Positions 1 to 5,921 of a stretch of 8,563 nt of DNA are shown here, piece after piece (within the stretch, counting starts at the first letter, position 1; the number at the start of each line of letters is the position of its first letter). The stretch comes from Bacilli bacterium (GTDB taxonomy: Bacteria > Bacillota_I > Bacilli_A > RF39 > UBA660), in assembly GCA_024693165.1 (NCBI GenBank), contig JAILLM010000107.1, forward strand, positions 1-8,563. Direction: 5' to 3'. A program made the position numbers and the translations under genes. The notes beneath the pieces are model-generated. The model searched no databases, was not told the origin of the DNA, and worked only from the letters and a program-made list of their open reading frames with translations.

Positions 1-1
1 T

Positions 2-412
2 AAAGAATATGATAAATTAATCTTTAAATTTGAAGAATCTACAAGTGATGATTATTTTTATGAACTAAAAGAAGTAAATAAGGTACCTACCGGTAATATA
101 TATATAGTAGAAGAATCAGATGATACAAGCAATTACACAATTAGATTAAAGAATGATTCTTACACTATTAGGAATATAAAACCTGGAGATACTATGACTG
201 TAAAAAATATGACTAGTCCTAAAAAAATTAAAGATATTTTAATCAATGAAAAAGTACCTTTAAATACAAGGAAGATTCAACCGGCTTTAGTGAATTCAAA
301 CGATGAAATTGTATGGATTCCAGGCATAAAGAAAAGCAATTTTGATATTCCAATTAATGGTGATTATGATATAATAGTTAAGTATGTAAAGGAGATAAAA
401 AATGAAGAATAA
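2..412 (+). CDS. tilS: tRNA(Ile)-lysidine synthase TilS, C-terminal part (5' truncated)
   Basis: Only the last 136 residues lie in the window; the reading frame is open back to base 2, so the gene begins upstream. TilS attaches lysine to C34 of the tRNA-Ile2 anticodon (CAU) so that it reads AUA, an essential step in nearly all bacteria. What is visible matches the TilS C-terminal domain: 'IKPGDTM' (about visible residues 59-65), then 'KKIKDILINEKVPLNTR' and 'PALVNSNDEIVWIPGIKKS', which follow the family pattern of PGD, KKxKDxxIxxKxP, and WxPGxxKS. The N-terminal PP-loop ATPase domain is not in the window. A start at base 194 would give a 72-residue ORF, but it would cut this domain in half and is not a real start. 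The gene overlaps ftsH by 11 bp, so the two are probably co-transcribed and translationally coupled. In Bacillus subtilis hprT lies between tilS and ftsH; it is absent here. Confidence 0.95.
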   Translation, partial: KEYDKLIFKFEESTSDDYFYELKEVNKVPTGNIYIVEESDDTSNYTIRLKNDSYTIRNIKPGDTMTVKNMTSPKKIKDILINEKVPLNTRKIQPALVNSNDEIVWIPGIKKSNFDIPINGDYDIIVKYVKEIKNEE

Positions 413-2390
413 GAAAAAAGACGTAAGAAAATTTAGTTCATATATAATGCTTATTGTTGCAATCGCAGTTATCTTTGTATTGTACAATTTAGGAAGCGTT
501 AAATACAATGAATTCAGTTATGATGAATTATTAAAACAATTTGCAGATAATAAAGTAACTGAAATCAAAACATCTAATCACAGTGGTGATCAAACAATTA
601 TCATTGTTGGTAAATTAGATGGATATAAAGATAATGAATACTTCAAAGTAAGTGCTCCATATGGACAAAGTACTCAAGAAGTTATTCAACAATATTATTC
701 ACTTAATAACTTTAAGTGGGAAGTAATTAAGAATTCAGAAAATTCAAACTGGATTGTATTACTAGTAAATGTAGTACCTATCGTAGTAGTACTTGGTGGA
801 TGCATGTTCTTATTTTCTAGACTTAATAAATCTAATAGTAACTCTATGGATTTCGGAAGAAGTAGAGCTAGACTATCAGAAGACGGTGGTAAAGTTAGAT
901 TTAAAGATGTTGCTGGATTAAAAGAAGAAAAAGAAGAAGTTGCTGAGATTATCGACTTCTTAAAGAACCCTAAAAAATTCCAAAAGATGGGTGCTAGAAT
1001 CCCTAAAGGTGTATTACTAGAAGGTCCTCCAGGAACTGGTAAAACTTTACTTGCAAGAGCTGTTGCCGGTGAAGCAAACGTACCATTCTATTACATAAGT
1101 GGATCTGATTTCGTAGAATTATTCGTAGGTGTTGGTGCATCACGTGTAAGAGATATGTTCAAACAAGCTAAAGCTTCTGCTCCATGCTTAATTTTCATTG
1201 ATGAAATTGATGCTGTTGGTAGACAAAGAGGTACTGGTTTAGGTGGTGGACATGATGAAAGAGAACAAACACTTAACCAATTATTAACTGAAATGGATGG
1301 ATTTGGTGTTAATGAAGGTATTATCGTTATGGCTGCAACAAACAGACCAGACGTTCTTGACCCAGCATTATTAAGACCAGGTCGTTTCGATAGACAAGTT
1401 ACAGTAGGTCTTCCTGATCCAACTGAAAGATTAGATATCTTAAAAGTACATGCTAAAGGTAAAACATTAGCAAGCAATGTAAGTTTAGAAAATCTATCTC
1501 ACAGAACTCCAGGATTCAGTGGAGCAGATCTTGAAAACTTACTAAATGAAGCTGCATTATTAGCAGTTAGACGTGATAAAGAAAAAATCACTATGGCTGA
1601 AATTGATGAAGCTACTGATAGAGTATTAATGGGACCTGCTAAAGTATCTCGTAAATACAATGATAAAGAAAAACAATTAGTTGCAATTCATGAATCAGGA
1701 CACGCTGTTGTTGGATTAAAACTTGAAGATGCTGAAGATGTACATAAAATTACTATTATCCCAAGAGGATATGCTGGTGGTTATACAATGATGATGCCAA
1801 AAGAAGAACATATGGCAGTTCAAACTAAGAATGAATTACTTGCTCGTATTACTGGATTACTTGGTGGTAGAGTTGCTGAAGAATTATTCTTAGGTGAAAT
1901 GACTACTGGAGCATCAGATGACTTTAGTAAAGCAACTAAGATTGCAAGAGCAATGGTTACTCAATATGGTATGTCAGATTTAGGACCTCTTACTCTTGAA
2001 GAAAAGAATGAAGGAATCTTCTTAGGAAGAGATTATAACAAAGCAAGAGATTTCTCAGATGCAGTTGCATTAGAAATCGATAAAGAAGTTCAAAAGATTA
2101 TTGAAGAATGTTATAAAGAAACTAAGAAAATCTTAAAAGAAAATGAAAAACTAGTTTGGGCTATTACAAATGCTTTAGTAGAAAGAGAAACAATTACTAA
2201 AGAAGAAATTGAAGAATTAGTTGAAACTGGTAAAATCACTGATAGATCTAAAGATGATACAACTACAAATTTAGATGAATTAAAAGAAAAAGCTAAAGAA
2301 GCAGGAATCAAAGGTTACACTAAGATGACTGAAGAAGAACTTAAAGAAGCTTTAAAAGAAAGTGAAAAAGAAGAAAAAGACGAAAAATAA
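402..2390 (+). CDS. ftsH: ATP-dependent zinc metalloprotease FtsH
   Basis: Membrane-bound AAA+ protease, 662 residues, which as a hexamer extracts and degrades misfolded membrane proteins and short-lived regulators. Two membrane segments (about residues 14-31 and 117-138) flank a small extracytoplasmic domain. The AAA module follows: Walker A GPPGTGKT (208-215), pore motif FVG (241-243), Walker B LIFIDEID (263-270), sensor-1 region AATNRPD (311-317) and the arginine-finger region RPGRFDR (325-331). The protease domain has HESGH (430-434) and the likely third zinc ligand D507 in GASDDF. The start ATG overlaps the end of tilS and is preceded by AAGGAGAT with suitable spacing. The C-terminus is extended: after the protease helices come a Thr/Asp-rich linker and a helix-loop-helix resembling Rho_N/SAP motifs (about 624-651), then a charged Glu/Lys tail. 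The gene is complete and is followed directly by a terminator. Confidence 0.98.
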   Translation: MKNKKKDVRKFSSYIMLIVAIAVIFVLYNLGSVKYNEFSYDELLKQFADNKVTEIKTSNHSGDQTIIIVGKLDGYKDNEYFKVSAPYGQSTQEVIQQYYSLNNFKWEVIKNSENSNWIVLLVNVVPIVVVLGGCMFLFSRLNKSNSNSMDFGRSRARLSEDGGKVRFKDVAGLKEEKEEVAEIIDFLKNPKKFQKMGARIPKGVLLEGPPGTGKTLLARAVAGEANVPFYYISGSDFVELFVGVGASRVRDMFKQAKASAPCLIFIDEIDAVGRQRGTGLGGGHDEREQTLNQLLTEMDGFGVNEGIIVMAATNRPDVLDPALLRPGRFDRQVTVGLPDPTERLDILKVHAKGKTLASNVSLENLSHRTPGFSGADLENLLNEAALLAVRRDKEKITMAEIDEATDRVLMGPAKVSRKYNDKEKQLVAIHESGHAVVGLKLEDAEDVHKITIIPRGYAGGYTMMMPKEEHMAVQTKNELLARITGLLGGRVAEELFLGEMTTGASDDFSKATKIARAMVTQYGMSDLGPLTLEEKNEGIFLGRDYNKARDFSDAVALEIDKEVQKIIEECYKETKKILKENEKLVWAITNALVERETITKEEIEELVETGKITDRSKDDTTTNLDELKEKAKEAGIKGYTKMTEEELKEALKESEKEEKDEK

Positions 2391-2403
2391 TTCGTCTTTT
2401 TTT
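2374..2403 (+). terminator. Rho-independent terminator of the tilS-ftsH unit
   Basis: An 11-bp stem pairs 2374-2384 (AAAAAGACGAA) with 2391-2401 (TTCGTCTTTTT), with a six-base loop (2385-2390) and a T run to 2403. The ftsH stop codon TAA (2388-2390) lies in the loop, so the 5' arm is coding sequence (the Lys-Asp-Glu tail of FtsH). The stem is AT-rich with four G-C pairs, so efficiency is uncertain. Confidence 0.8.
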
Positions 2404-2434
2404 AGTTATTCACTATACTAAAACAAGTATCATT

Positions 2435-2443
2435 TGGTATACT
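2435..2443 (+). promoter_or_regulatory. Extended -10 promoter of the unknown membrane protein gene
   Basis: TGGTATACT is a TGn extended -10 element (TG at 2435-2436, TATACT at 2438-2443). No good -35 hexamer is visible at 16-18 bp upstream, as is allowed for extended -10 promoters. Transcription would start near 2450, at the beginning of the ribosome-binding site, giving a leader of only about 11 bases. A 6-bp inverted repeat (AAGTAT 2425-2430, ATACTT 2439-2444) overlaps the element; it could be an operator or chance. Confidence 0.6.
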
Positions 2444-2449
2444 TTAAAT

Positions 2450-2455
2450 AGGTGA
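2450..2455 (+). promoter_or_regulatory. Shine-Dalgarno AGGTGA fixing the ATG at 2461
   Basis: AGGTGA pairs with the 16S 3' end (ATCACCT) and lies five bases before ATG 2461. An in-frame GTG at 2452 falls inside this site and is therefore better read as part of it than as a start codon. Confidence 0.7.
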
Positions 2456-2460
2456 CTAAG

Positions 2461-3168
2461 ATGAAAATAGATAAAAAAGTAAATGTATATAATACAACAG
2501 CTTCTTTTGTTCTTTTTTCTTTAATTTTAGTATTAGGAATTGTTGGAATGTTCATGTTTCTGAACCTAATGGGAAAGAATACTTCTTATCCGTCAGAAGA
2601 AGAGGAAACTACAACAACTACTAGCAGTAAAACAACTACAACAAGTGTAATTTCTAATACAATTTCATATGTCACTAATCTTTCTAATATTGCTAAACAA
2701 GTAAAAATAAAAGATGACTTTGATGTTCAAACTGAATATCAAGGAACTAATTATTATTTTAAGTGTACTAAATATGATAGTGTATGTAATACTGGTTTTG
2801 CATTATTAAATTACGACAATGTATCTATTCCTTTATTTATATTTGATAATGAGGAAGATAATTACCTAACTAACAATAAAGATTACAATATTATAGTAGA
2901 TGGAGAATACATCATTCTTACATATAATAATGAAACAATTATTTATAAGAAAGATGGAATTGTTTATTTAAAAATAGATAGAATTCTTACTAGTTATGAA
3001 ACTAATGATTCATCTATCTCAAAAGTACAAAATACAGTTCCTGTATTAACAGATGATACCCTTACTTATTACAGTTGTGATACCAACACAGTAATAAAAA
3101 AAGAGTTATCTTTAAAGAATAAACAATTAAATAGTTCACAAAAAATAGATAATGGTATTTGTGAATAA
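2461..3168 (+). CDS. Unrecognised membrane-anchored extracytoplasmic protein
   Basis: A 235-residue protein I cannot assign to a family. It has a short Lys-containing N-terminus, one membrane segment (about residues 13-37), a low-complexity acidic then Thr/Ser-rich linker (45-62: EEEE, TTTTT, TTTT), and an outer domain of about 165 residues rich in Tyr, Asn and Asp. Alternating hydrophobic stretches such as 'YIILTYNNETIIYKKDGIVYLKI' segments suggest a mostly beta fold. Four cysteines (102, 109, 206, 234) are all in the outer domain and could form two disulfides. Topology is most likely N-in/C-out. It has its own promoter and terminator and stands alone between the ftsH unit and the par operon. 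A GTG at 2452 would add three residues but lies inside the Shine-Dalgarno, so ATG 2461 was chosen. The Thr-rich linker resembles cell-surface spacers, but function is unknown; base composition and codon use look like those of the neighbours. Confidence 0.85.
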   Translation: MKIDKKVNVYNTTASFVLFSLILVLGIVGMFMFLNLMGKNTSYPSEEEETTTTTSSKTTTTSVISNTISYVTNLSNIAKQVKIKDDFDVQTEYQGTNYYFKCTKYDSVCNTGFALLNYDNVSIPLFIFDNEEDNYLTNNKDYNIIVDGEYIILTYNNETIIYKKDGIVYLKIDRILTSYETNDSSISKVQNTVPVLTDDTLTYYSCDTNTVIKKELSLKNKQLNSSQKIDNGICE

Positions 3169-3182
3169 AAATTTTTACTATA

Positions 3183-3206
3183 AAGAAGAGTATTTATACT
3201 CTTTTT
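3183..3206 (+). terminator. Rho-independent terminator after the unknown membrane protein gene
   Basis: The stem AAGAGTA (3186-3192) pairs with TACTCTT (3197-3203) around the four-base loop TTTA. It can extend to about ten pairs through A-T and one G-T pair, and the 3' arm runs into TTTTT (3202-3206). It lies 14 bases after the stop codon and just upstream of the parA promoter. Confidence 0.75.
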
Positions 3207-3216
3207 AAATGAAGTT

Positions 3217-3225
3217 TGATATAAT
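3217..3225 (+). promoter_or_regulatory. Extended -10 promoter of the parA-parB operon
   Basis: TGATATAAT is a perfect extended -10 (TG at 3217-3218, consensus TATAAT at 3220-3225). The region 16-18 bp upstream lies in the preceding terminator and shows no good -35. Transcription would start near 3232, leaving a leader of about 17 bases before ATG 3249. Confidence 0.7.
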
Positions 3226-3238
3226 TTTAATAGAAGGC

Positions 3239-3244
3239 AGTGAT
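3239..3244 (+). promoter_or_regulatory. Shine-Dalgarno AGTGAT for parA
   Basis: AGTGAT matches the GGTGAT part of the anti-Shine-Dalgarno complement and lies four bases before ATG 3249. AGAAGG at 3232-3237 could add pairing but is 11 bases away. The GTG at 3240 is inside this site and only two bases from AGAAGG, so it is an unlikely start. Confidence 0.55.
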
Positions 3245-3248
3245 ATTT

Positions 3249-4052
3249 ATGACAAGAGTAATTTCAATAGTTAATCAAAAAGGAGGAGTTGGTAAAACTA
3301 CTACTAGTATTAATTTATCTTCTTCATTAGGAAAACTAGGGAAAAAGACTCTTTTAATAGATTTAGACCCACAAGGAAATACATCAACAGGACTAGGCAT
3401 CAACAAGGGTGAAATATCAGCTAGTATCTACGAATGCCTTAAGGGGGAAGTATCTACAAAAGATGCTATTATAAAAACAAAATTCGATAGATTATCTATA
3501 TTACCATCAACTATTAATCTTGCTGGTATTGGTTTAGAGATTAATATTATGGCACAACAAGATCCAGAGTTTAGAATGAATGAACAATTACTTAATGTAA
3601 TTGAACCAATTAAGAAACAATATGATTATATTATTATAGATTGCCCACCAAGCTTAGATTTACTAACAACTAATGCTTTATGTGCAAGTGATGCAGTAAT
3701 CATTCCAGTACAATGTGAATTTTTTGCACTTGAAGGTATTACTCAATTATTAAATACAATTATTAGAACTCAAACTAATTTGAATCCAAAATTACAAATT
3801 GAAGGAGTATTATTAACACTTCTAGATTCAAGAACTATCTTAGGACTTGAAGTAGTAAACGAAGTTAGAAAATACTTCCATGAAAAAGTATTTAATACAA
3901 TTATTCCAAGATTAATTAGACTTGTAGAAGCTCCAAGCCATGGAGAACCTATATGTGAATATGATCCAACAAGTAAAGGAGCTGAAGCATATTTTAATTT
4001 AGCTAAGGAGGTTATTAGTAGAGATGAGTCAAACGAACGAGAAAACAAATAG
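3249..4052 (+). CDS. parA: Chromosome-partitioning ATPase ParA (Soj)
   Basis: A 267-residue MinD/ParA-type ATPase that dimerises on ATP, binds DNA non-specifically and is released by ParB, helping to segregate and organise the replication origin; in B. subtilis Soj also controls DnaA. The deviant Walker A KGGVGKTT spans residues 11-18, with K16 and D40 (in LLIDLDPQGN) at the same numbers as in B. subtilis Soj. Walker B IIIDCPPS has D131, and R195 (LLDSRT) matches the conserved DNA-binding arginine. The C-terminal 'RLVEAPSHGEPICEYDPTSK' (about 224-243) is typical of chromosomal Soj. ATG 3249 gives the classic N-terminus MTRVISIVNQ; the GTG at 3240 would add MIF and lies in the Shine-Dalgarno. 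It is the first gene of a five-gene unit and overlaps parB by 29 bp. Length and motifs are complete. Confidence 0.97.
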   Translation: MTRVISIVNQKGGVGKTTTSINLSSSLGKLGKKTLLIDLDPQGNTSTGLGINKGEISASIYECLKGEVSTKDAIIKTKFDRLSILPSTINLAGIGLEINIMAQQDPEFRMNEQLLNVIEPIKKQYDYIIIDCPPSLDLLTTNALCASDAVIIPVQCEFFALEGITQLLNTIIRTQTNLNPKLQIEGVLLTLLDSRTILGLEVVNEVRKYFHEKVFNTIIPRLIRLVEAPSHGEPICEYDPTSKGAEAYFNLAKEVISRDESNERENK

Positions 4053-4935
4053 AAGAAAGGCATTAGGAATTGGTTTAGACCAATTGTTTTCTAACAACAA
4101 TGTTAATCAACTAGATTTTGATACAATTGAAAAAACTATTATTGAAACTACTCCTGAAAATGAAATTAAAATGATTCCTGTTGATGAGATTAGAAGTAAT
4201 CCATATCAACCAAGAATTCATTTTGATCAAGATGCTTTAAATGAACTTGCAGAATCAATCAAGGAACATGGTGTTTTAGAACCAATCATAGTTAAGAAAT
4301 CTATCAAAGGTTATGAATTAGTTGCAGGTGAAAGAAGAACTAAAGCTTCTAAGATAGCAGGTAAAACTAAAATTCCAGCAATCATTAAAGACTTTGATGA
4401 TCAATCTATGATGGAAATAGCACTTCTTGAAAATATTCAAAGAGAGAATTTAACTCCAATCGAAGAAGCAAAAGCATATAAAAACTTCATGACTAAGATG
4501 AATTTAACTCAAGAAGAAGTAGCTTCCAAATTTAAAAAATCTAGATCATATGTAACTAATATGTTAGGTTTACTTAAACTTCCATCTGAAGTTCAAAGAG
4601 ATGTAGTAAGTGGAAAAATTTCAATGTCTCATGCAAGAGTTCTTTCTAAACTTGAAGATGAAGAAGAAATCTTAAGACTTGCTAAAAAAATTAAAGAAGA
4701 AGGTATTAGTGTTCATGCTTTAGAAAACTTAACTCAAAATGAAGAAGTTATAAAAAGAAAACCAATTAAAAGAGATGACACAAATAAAATACTTTATAAA
4801 ATCTATGAAAAAACAATGAAAGATACTCTAGGAACTAAAGTATCTATTGGTACAAATAAAATTACTATTAATTTTAATTCTAGTGAGGATTTAAATAGAC
4901 TACTTGAGATAATGAATATAAAAGTAGGTGAATAA
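4024..4935 (+). CDS. parB: Chromosome-partitioning protein ParB (Spo0J family)
   Basis: A 303-residue CTP-dependent DNA clamp that loads at parS sites, spreads along DNA, stimulates ParA and recruits SMC. The short N-terminal Arg/Lys stretch 'NRRKALGIGLDQLF' (9-22) is the usual ParA-contacting tail. The CTPase domain has 'RSNPYQPR' (57-64), GERR (102-105) and 'ENIQRENLTPIEEA' (136-149). The helix-turn-helix domain starts with 'LTQEEVASKF' (161-170) and continues with 'SRSYVTNMLGLLKLP' (173-187). A C-terminal dimerisation domain covers about 252-303. The start follows AAGGAGGT (4005-4012) inside the parA end. Spo0J and Noc are close relatives; coupling to parA and R174 favour ParB. The other three residues that set DNA specificity (M180, K185, S202) are atypical, with K185 Noc-like. 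Confidence 0.96.
   Translation: MSQTNEKTNRRKALGIGLDQLFSNNNVNQLDFDTIEKTIIETTPENEIKMIPVDEIRSNPYQPRIHFDQDALNELAESIKEHGVLEPIIVKKSIKGYELVAGERRTKASKIAGKTKIPAIIKDFDDQSMMEIALLENIQRENLTPIEEAKAYKNFMTKMNLTQEEVASKFKKSRSYVTNMLGLLKLPSEVQRDVVSGKISMSHARVLSKLEDEEEILRLAKKIKEEGISVHALENLTQNEEVIKRKPIKRDDTNKILYKIYEKTMKDTLGTKVSIGTNKITINFNSSEDLNRLLEIMNIKVGE
4926..4931 (+). promoter_or_regulatory. Shine-Dalgarno AGGTGA fixing the mscS ATG at 4937
   Basis: AGGTGA lies inside the end of parB, five bases before ATG 4937, the same arrangement as at 2450-2455. The GTG at 4928 belongs to this site. mscS therefore starts one base after the parB stop codon. Confidence 0.7.
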
Positions 4936-4936
4936 A

Positions 4937-5743
4937 ATGAATAAAGAATGGTTCTTAGATGTGATACAATCAAAAGAATTCTATGTTCCAATTCTTACAG
5001 TTATGTTTTCAGTTTTGATAGTTTCAGCATCTGCAAGAATTGTTAAGAAACTATTTAATGATGATGTACACGACTTTGGAGCTAAAAGAAGAAGAACAGT
5101 AGTTATTCTTATTAATAATATTATTAAATATTTAGTTATAATAATTGCATGTGTAGTTATACTTTCATCATGGGGAGTAAATGTAAGTGCAATAATTGCT
5201 GGACTTGGAGTTGCTGGTGCAGTTGCAGGTTTAGCATTACAAGATGCTCTTAAAGATATAATTATGGGAATTAATATTATTCTTGATAATTATTTCGTAG
5301 TAGGAGACCTTGTTACATTTAATGATTTTACTGGTACTATTATTGAATTTGGCTTAAAGTCTACAAAAATTAAAGCTGTAGATGGAACTACTTTAATAGT
5401 AGCTAATAGAGAAATTAGTAAAATTAAAAATCAAAGTTATAAAAATGCTTCAATTCAAATTACAATCCCTGTAGCGTATGAAGAAGCAGAACCTAAAGTT
5501 AAAAAAGAACTAGAAAGAATTTGTGAGGAAATTTCCAAGTGGGATGAAGTTGTTGGTGAAGCTAAATACTTAGGTATTAGTGAACTAAATACTTCAAGTG
5601 TAGATTACATGATAACTATTTCATCTAGAATTACAGATAAATGGCCACTAAGAAGAAAAGTTCTTGCCTTTATTAAAAATGAATTTGATAAAAAGCATAT
5701 AAAGATTCCATATACACAAATTGAGGTACACAATGGAAAATAA
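4937..5743 (+). CDS. mscS: Small-conductance mechanosensitive channel, MscS family
   Basis: A 268-residue MscS-type channel that opens when membrane tension rises and releases solutes during osmotic downshock. It has three membrane segments: about residues 17-36, 57-78 and the pore helix TM3 at about 84-115. TM3 has the Gly/Ala pattern (IIAGLGVAGAVAGLALQDAL) that packs around the pore. The beta domain follows, with 'GDLVTF', 'GTIIEFGLKSTKIKAVDG' and 'VANREI' (about 123-160), then the C-terminal alpha/beta cage domain ending in 'KIPYTQIEVH'. Length and three-helix layout resemble the short Bacillus YkuT type rather than the larger channels. It starts one base after parB and its end overlaps the DUF951 gene by 11 bp, so it is probably translationally coupled to both. 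Genes for this channel and DUF951 are often seen beside parB in Firmicutes, although no partitioning role is known. Confidence 0.93.
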   Translation: MNKEWFLDVIQSKEFYVPILTVMFSVLIVSASARIVKKLFNDDVHDFGAKRRRTVVILINNIIKYLVIIIACVVILSSWGVNVSAIIAGLGVAGAVAGLALQDALKDIIMGINIILDNYFVVGDLVTFNDFTGTIIEFGLKSTKIKAVDGTTLIVANREISKIKNQSYKNASIQITIPVAYEEAEPKVKKELERICEEISKWDEVVGEAKYLGISELNTSSVDYMITISSRITDKWPLRRKVLAFIKNEFDKKHIKIPYTQIEVHNGK

Positions 5744-5921
5744 GATTTTTAAATTAGGTGATAAAGTTATAATGAAAAAACCACATGCTTGTGGTGAAAA
5801 TAAATGGATTATTACTCGAGTTGGAGTAGATATGAAATTAAAATGTCTAAATTGTGGTCATGAGATCATGATGGATAGACAAGAATTTAAAAAGAAATTA
5901 AAGGGAGTATATGATGAATAG
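5733..5921 (+). CDS. DUF951 family protein (YyzM-like)
   Basis: A 62-residue basic protein of the DUF951 family: 'FKLGDKVIMKKPHACG' (6-21), a central 'WIITRVGVDMKLKC' and 'CLNCGHEIMMDRQEFKKKLK' (38-57). C20, C38 and C41 with nearby H18 and H43 could form a small zinc-binding knuckle, which is inference. The fold looks like a short beta barrel of the KOW/SH3 kind, also inference. Molecular function is not established; the family is widespread in Firmicutes, often near parB, mscS or ychF. ATG 5733 follows GAGGT (5723-5727) with five-base spacing; an upstream TTG at 5721 would add MRYT but overlaps this site. The gene overlaps mscS by 11 bp and the next gene by 8 bp. Confidence 0.88.
   Translation: MENKIFKLGDKVIMKKPHACGENKWIITRVGVDMKLKCLNCGHEIMMDRQEFKKKLKGVYDE

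Noticed and set aside
296..508. A hydrophobic 70-residue minus-strand open frame
   Set aside because: It is antisense to the tilS end and the first FtsH membrane segment; antisense of AT-rich membrane coding sequence gives hydrophobic residues by chance.
1091..1477. A 128-residue open frame on the minus strand
   Set aside because: It lies wholly antisense to the conserved AAA domain of ftsH, has no ribosome-binding site I can see and encodes nothing recognisable.
2111..2311. A Ser-rich 66-residue minus-strand open frame
   Set aside because: It is the complement of the Glu/Lys-rich FtsH C-terminal region (GAA/AAA codons), with no independent evidence.
2609..2647. A short ACT/ACA-rich tract considered as a DNA tandem repeat
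   Set aside because: It encodes the Thr-rich linker of the membrane protein with mixed ACA and ACT codons, so it is protein low complexity rather than a clean DNA repeat.
4023..4053. The parA/parB overlap considered as a frameshifted ParA-ParB fusion
   Set aside because: Both proteins have normal termini and lengths, and parB has its own AAGGAGGT and ATG, so this is an ordinary gene overlap.
3770..4063. A 97-residue minus-strand open frame across the parA/parB junction
   Set aside because: It is a shadow of the conserved parA 3' end on the opposite strand, with no supporting start signals.
4803..4991. A 62-residue minus-strand open frame across the parB/mscS junction
   Set aside because: It is antisense to two well-supported genes and has no recognisable product.
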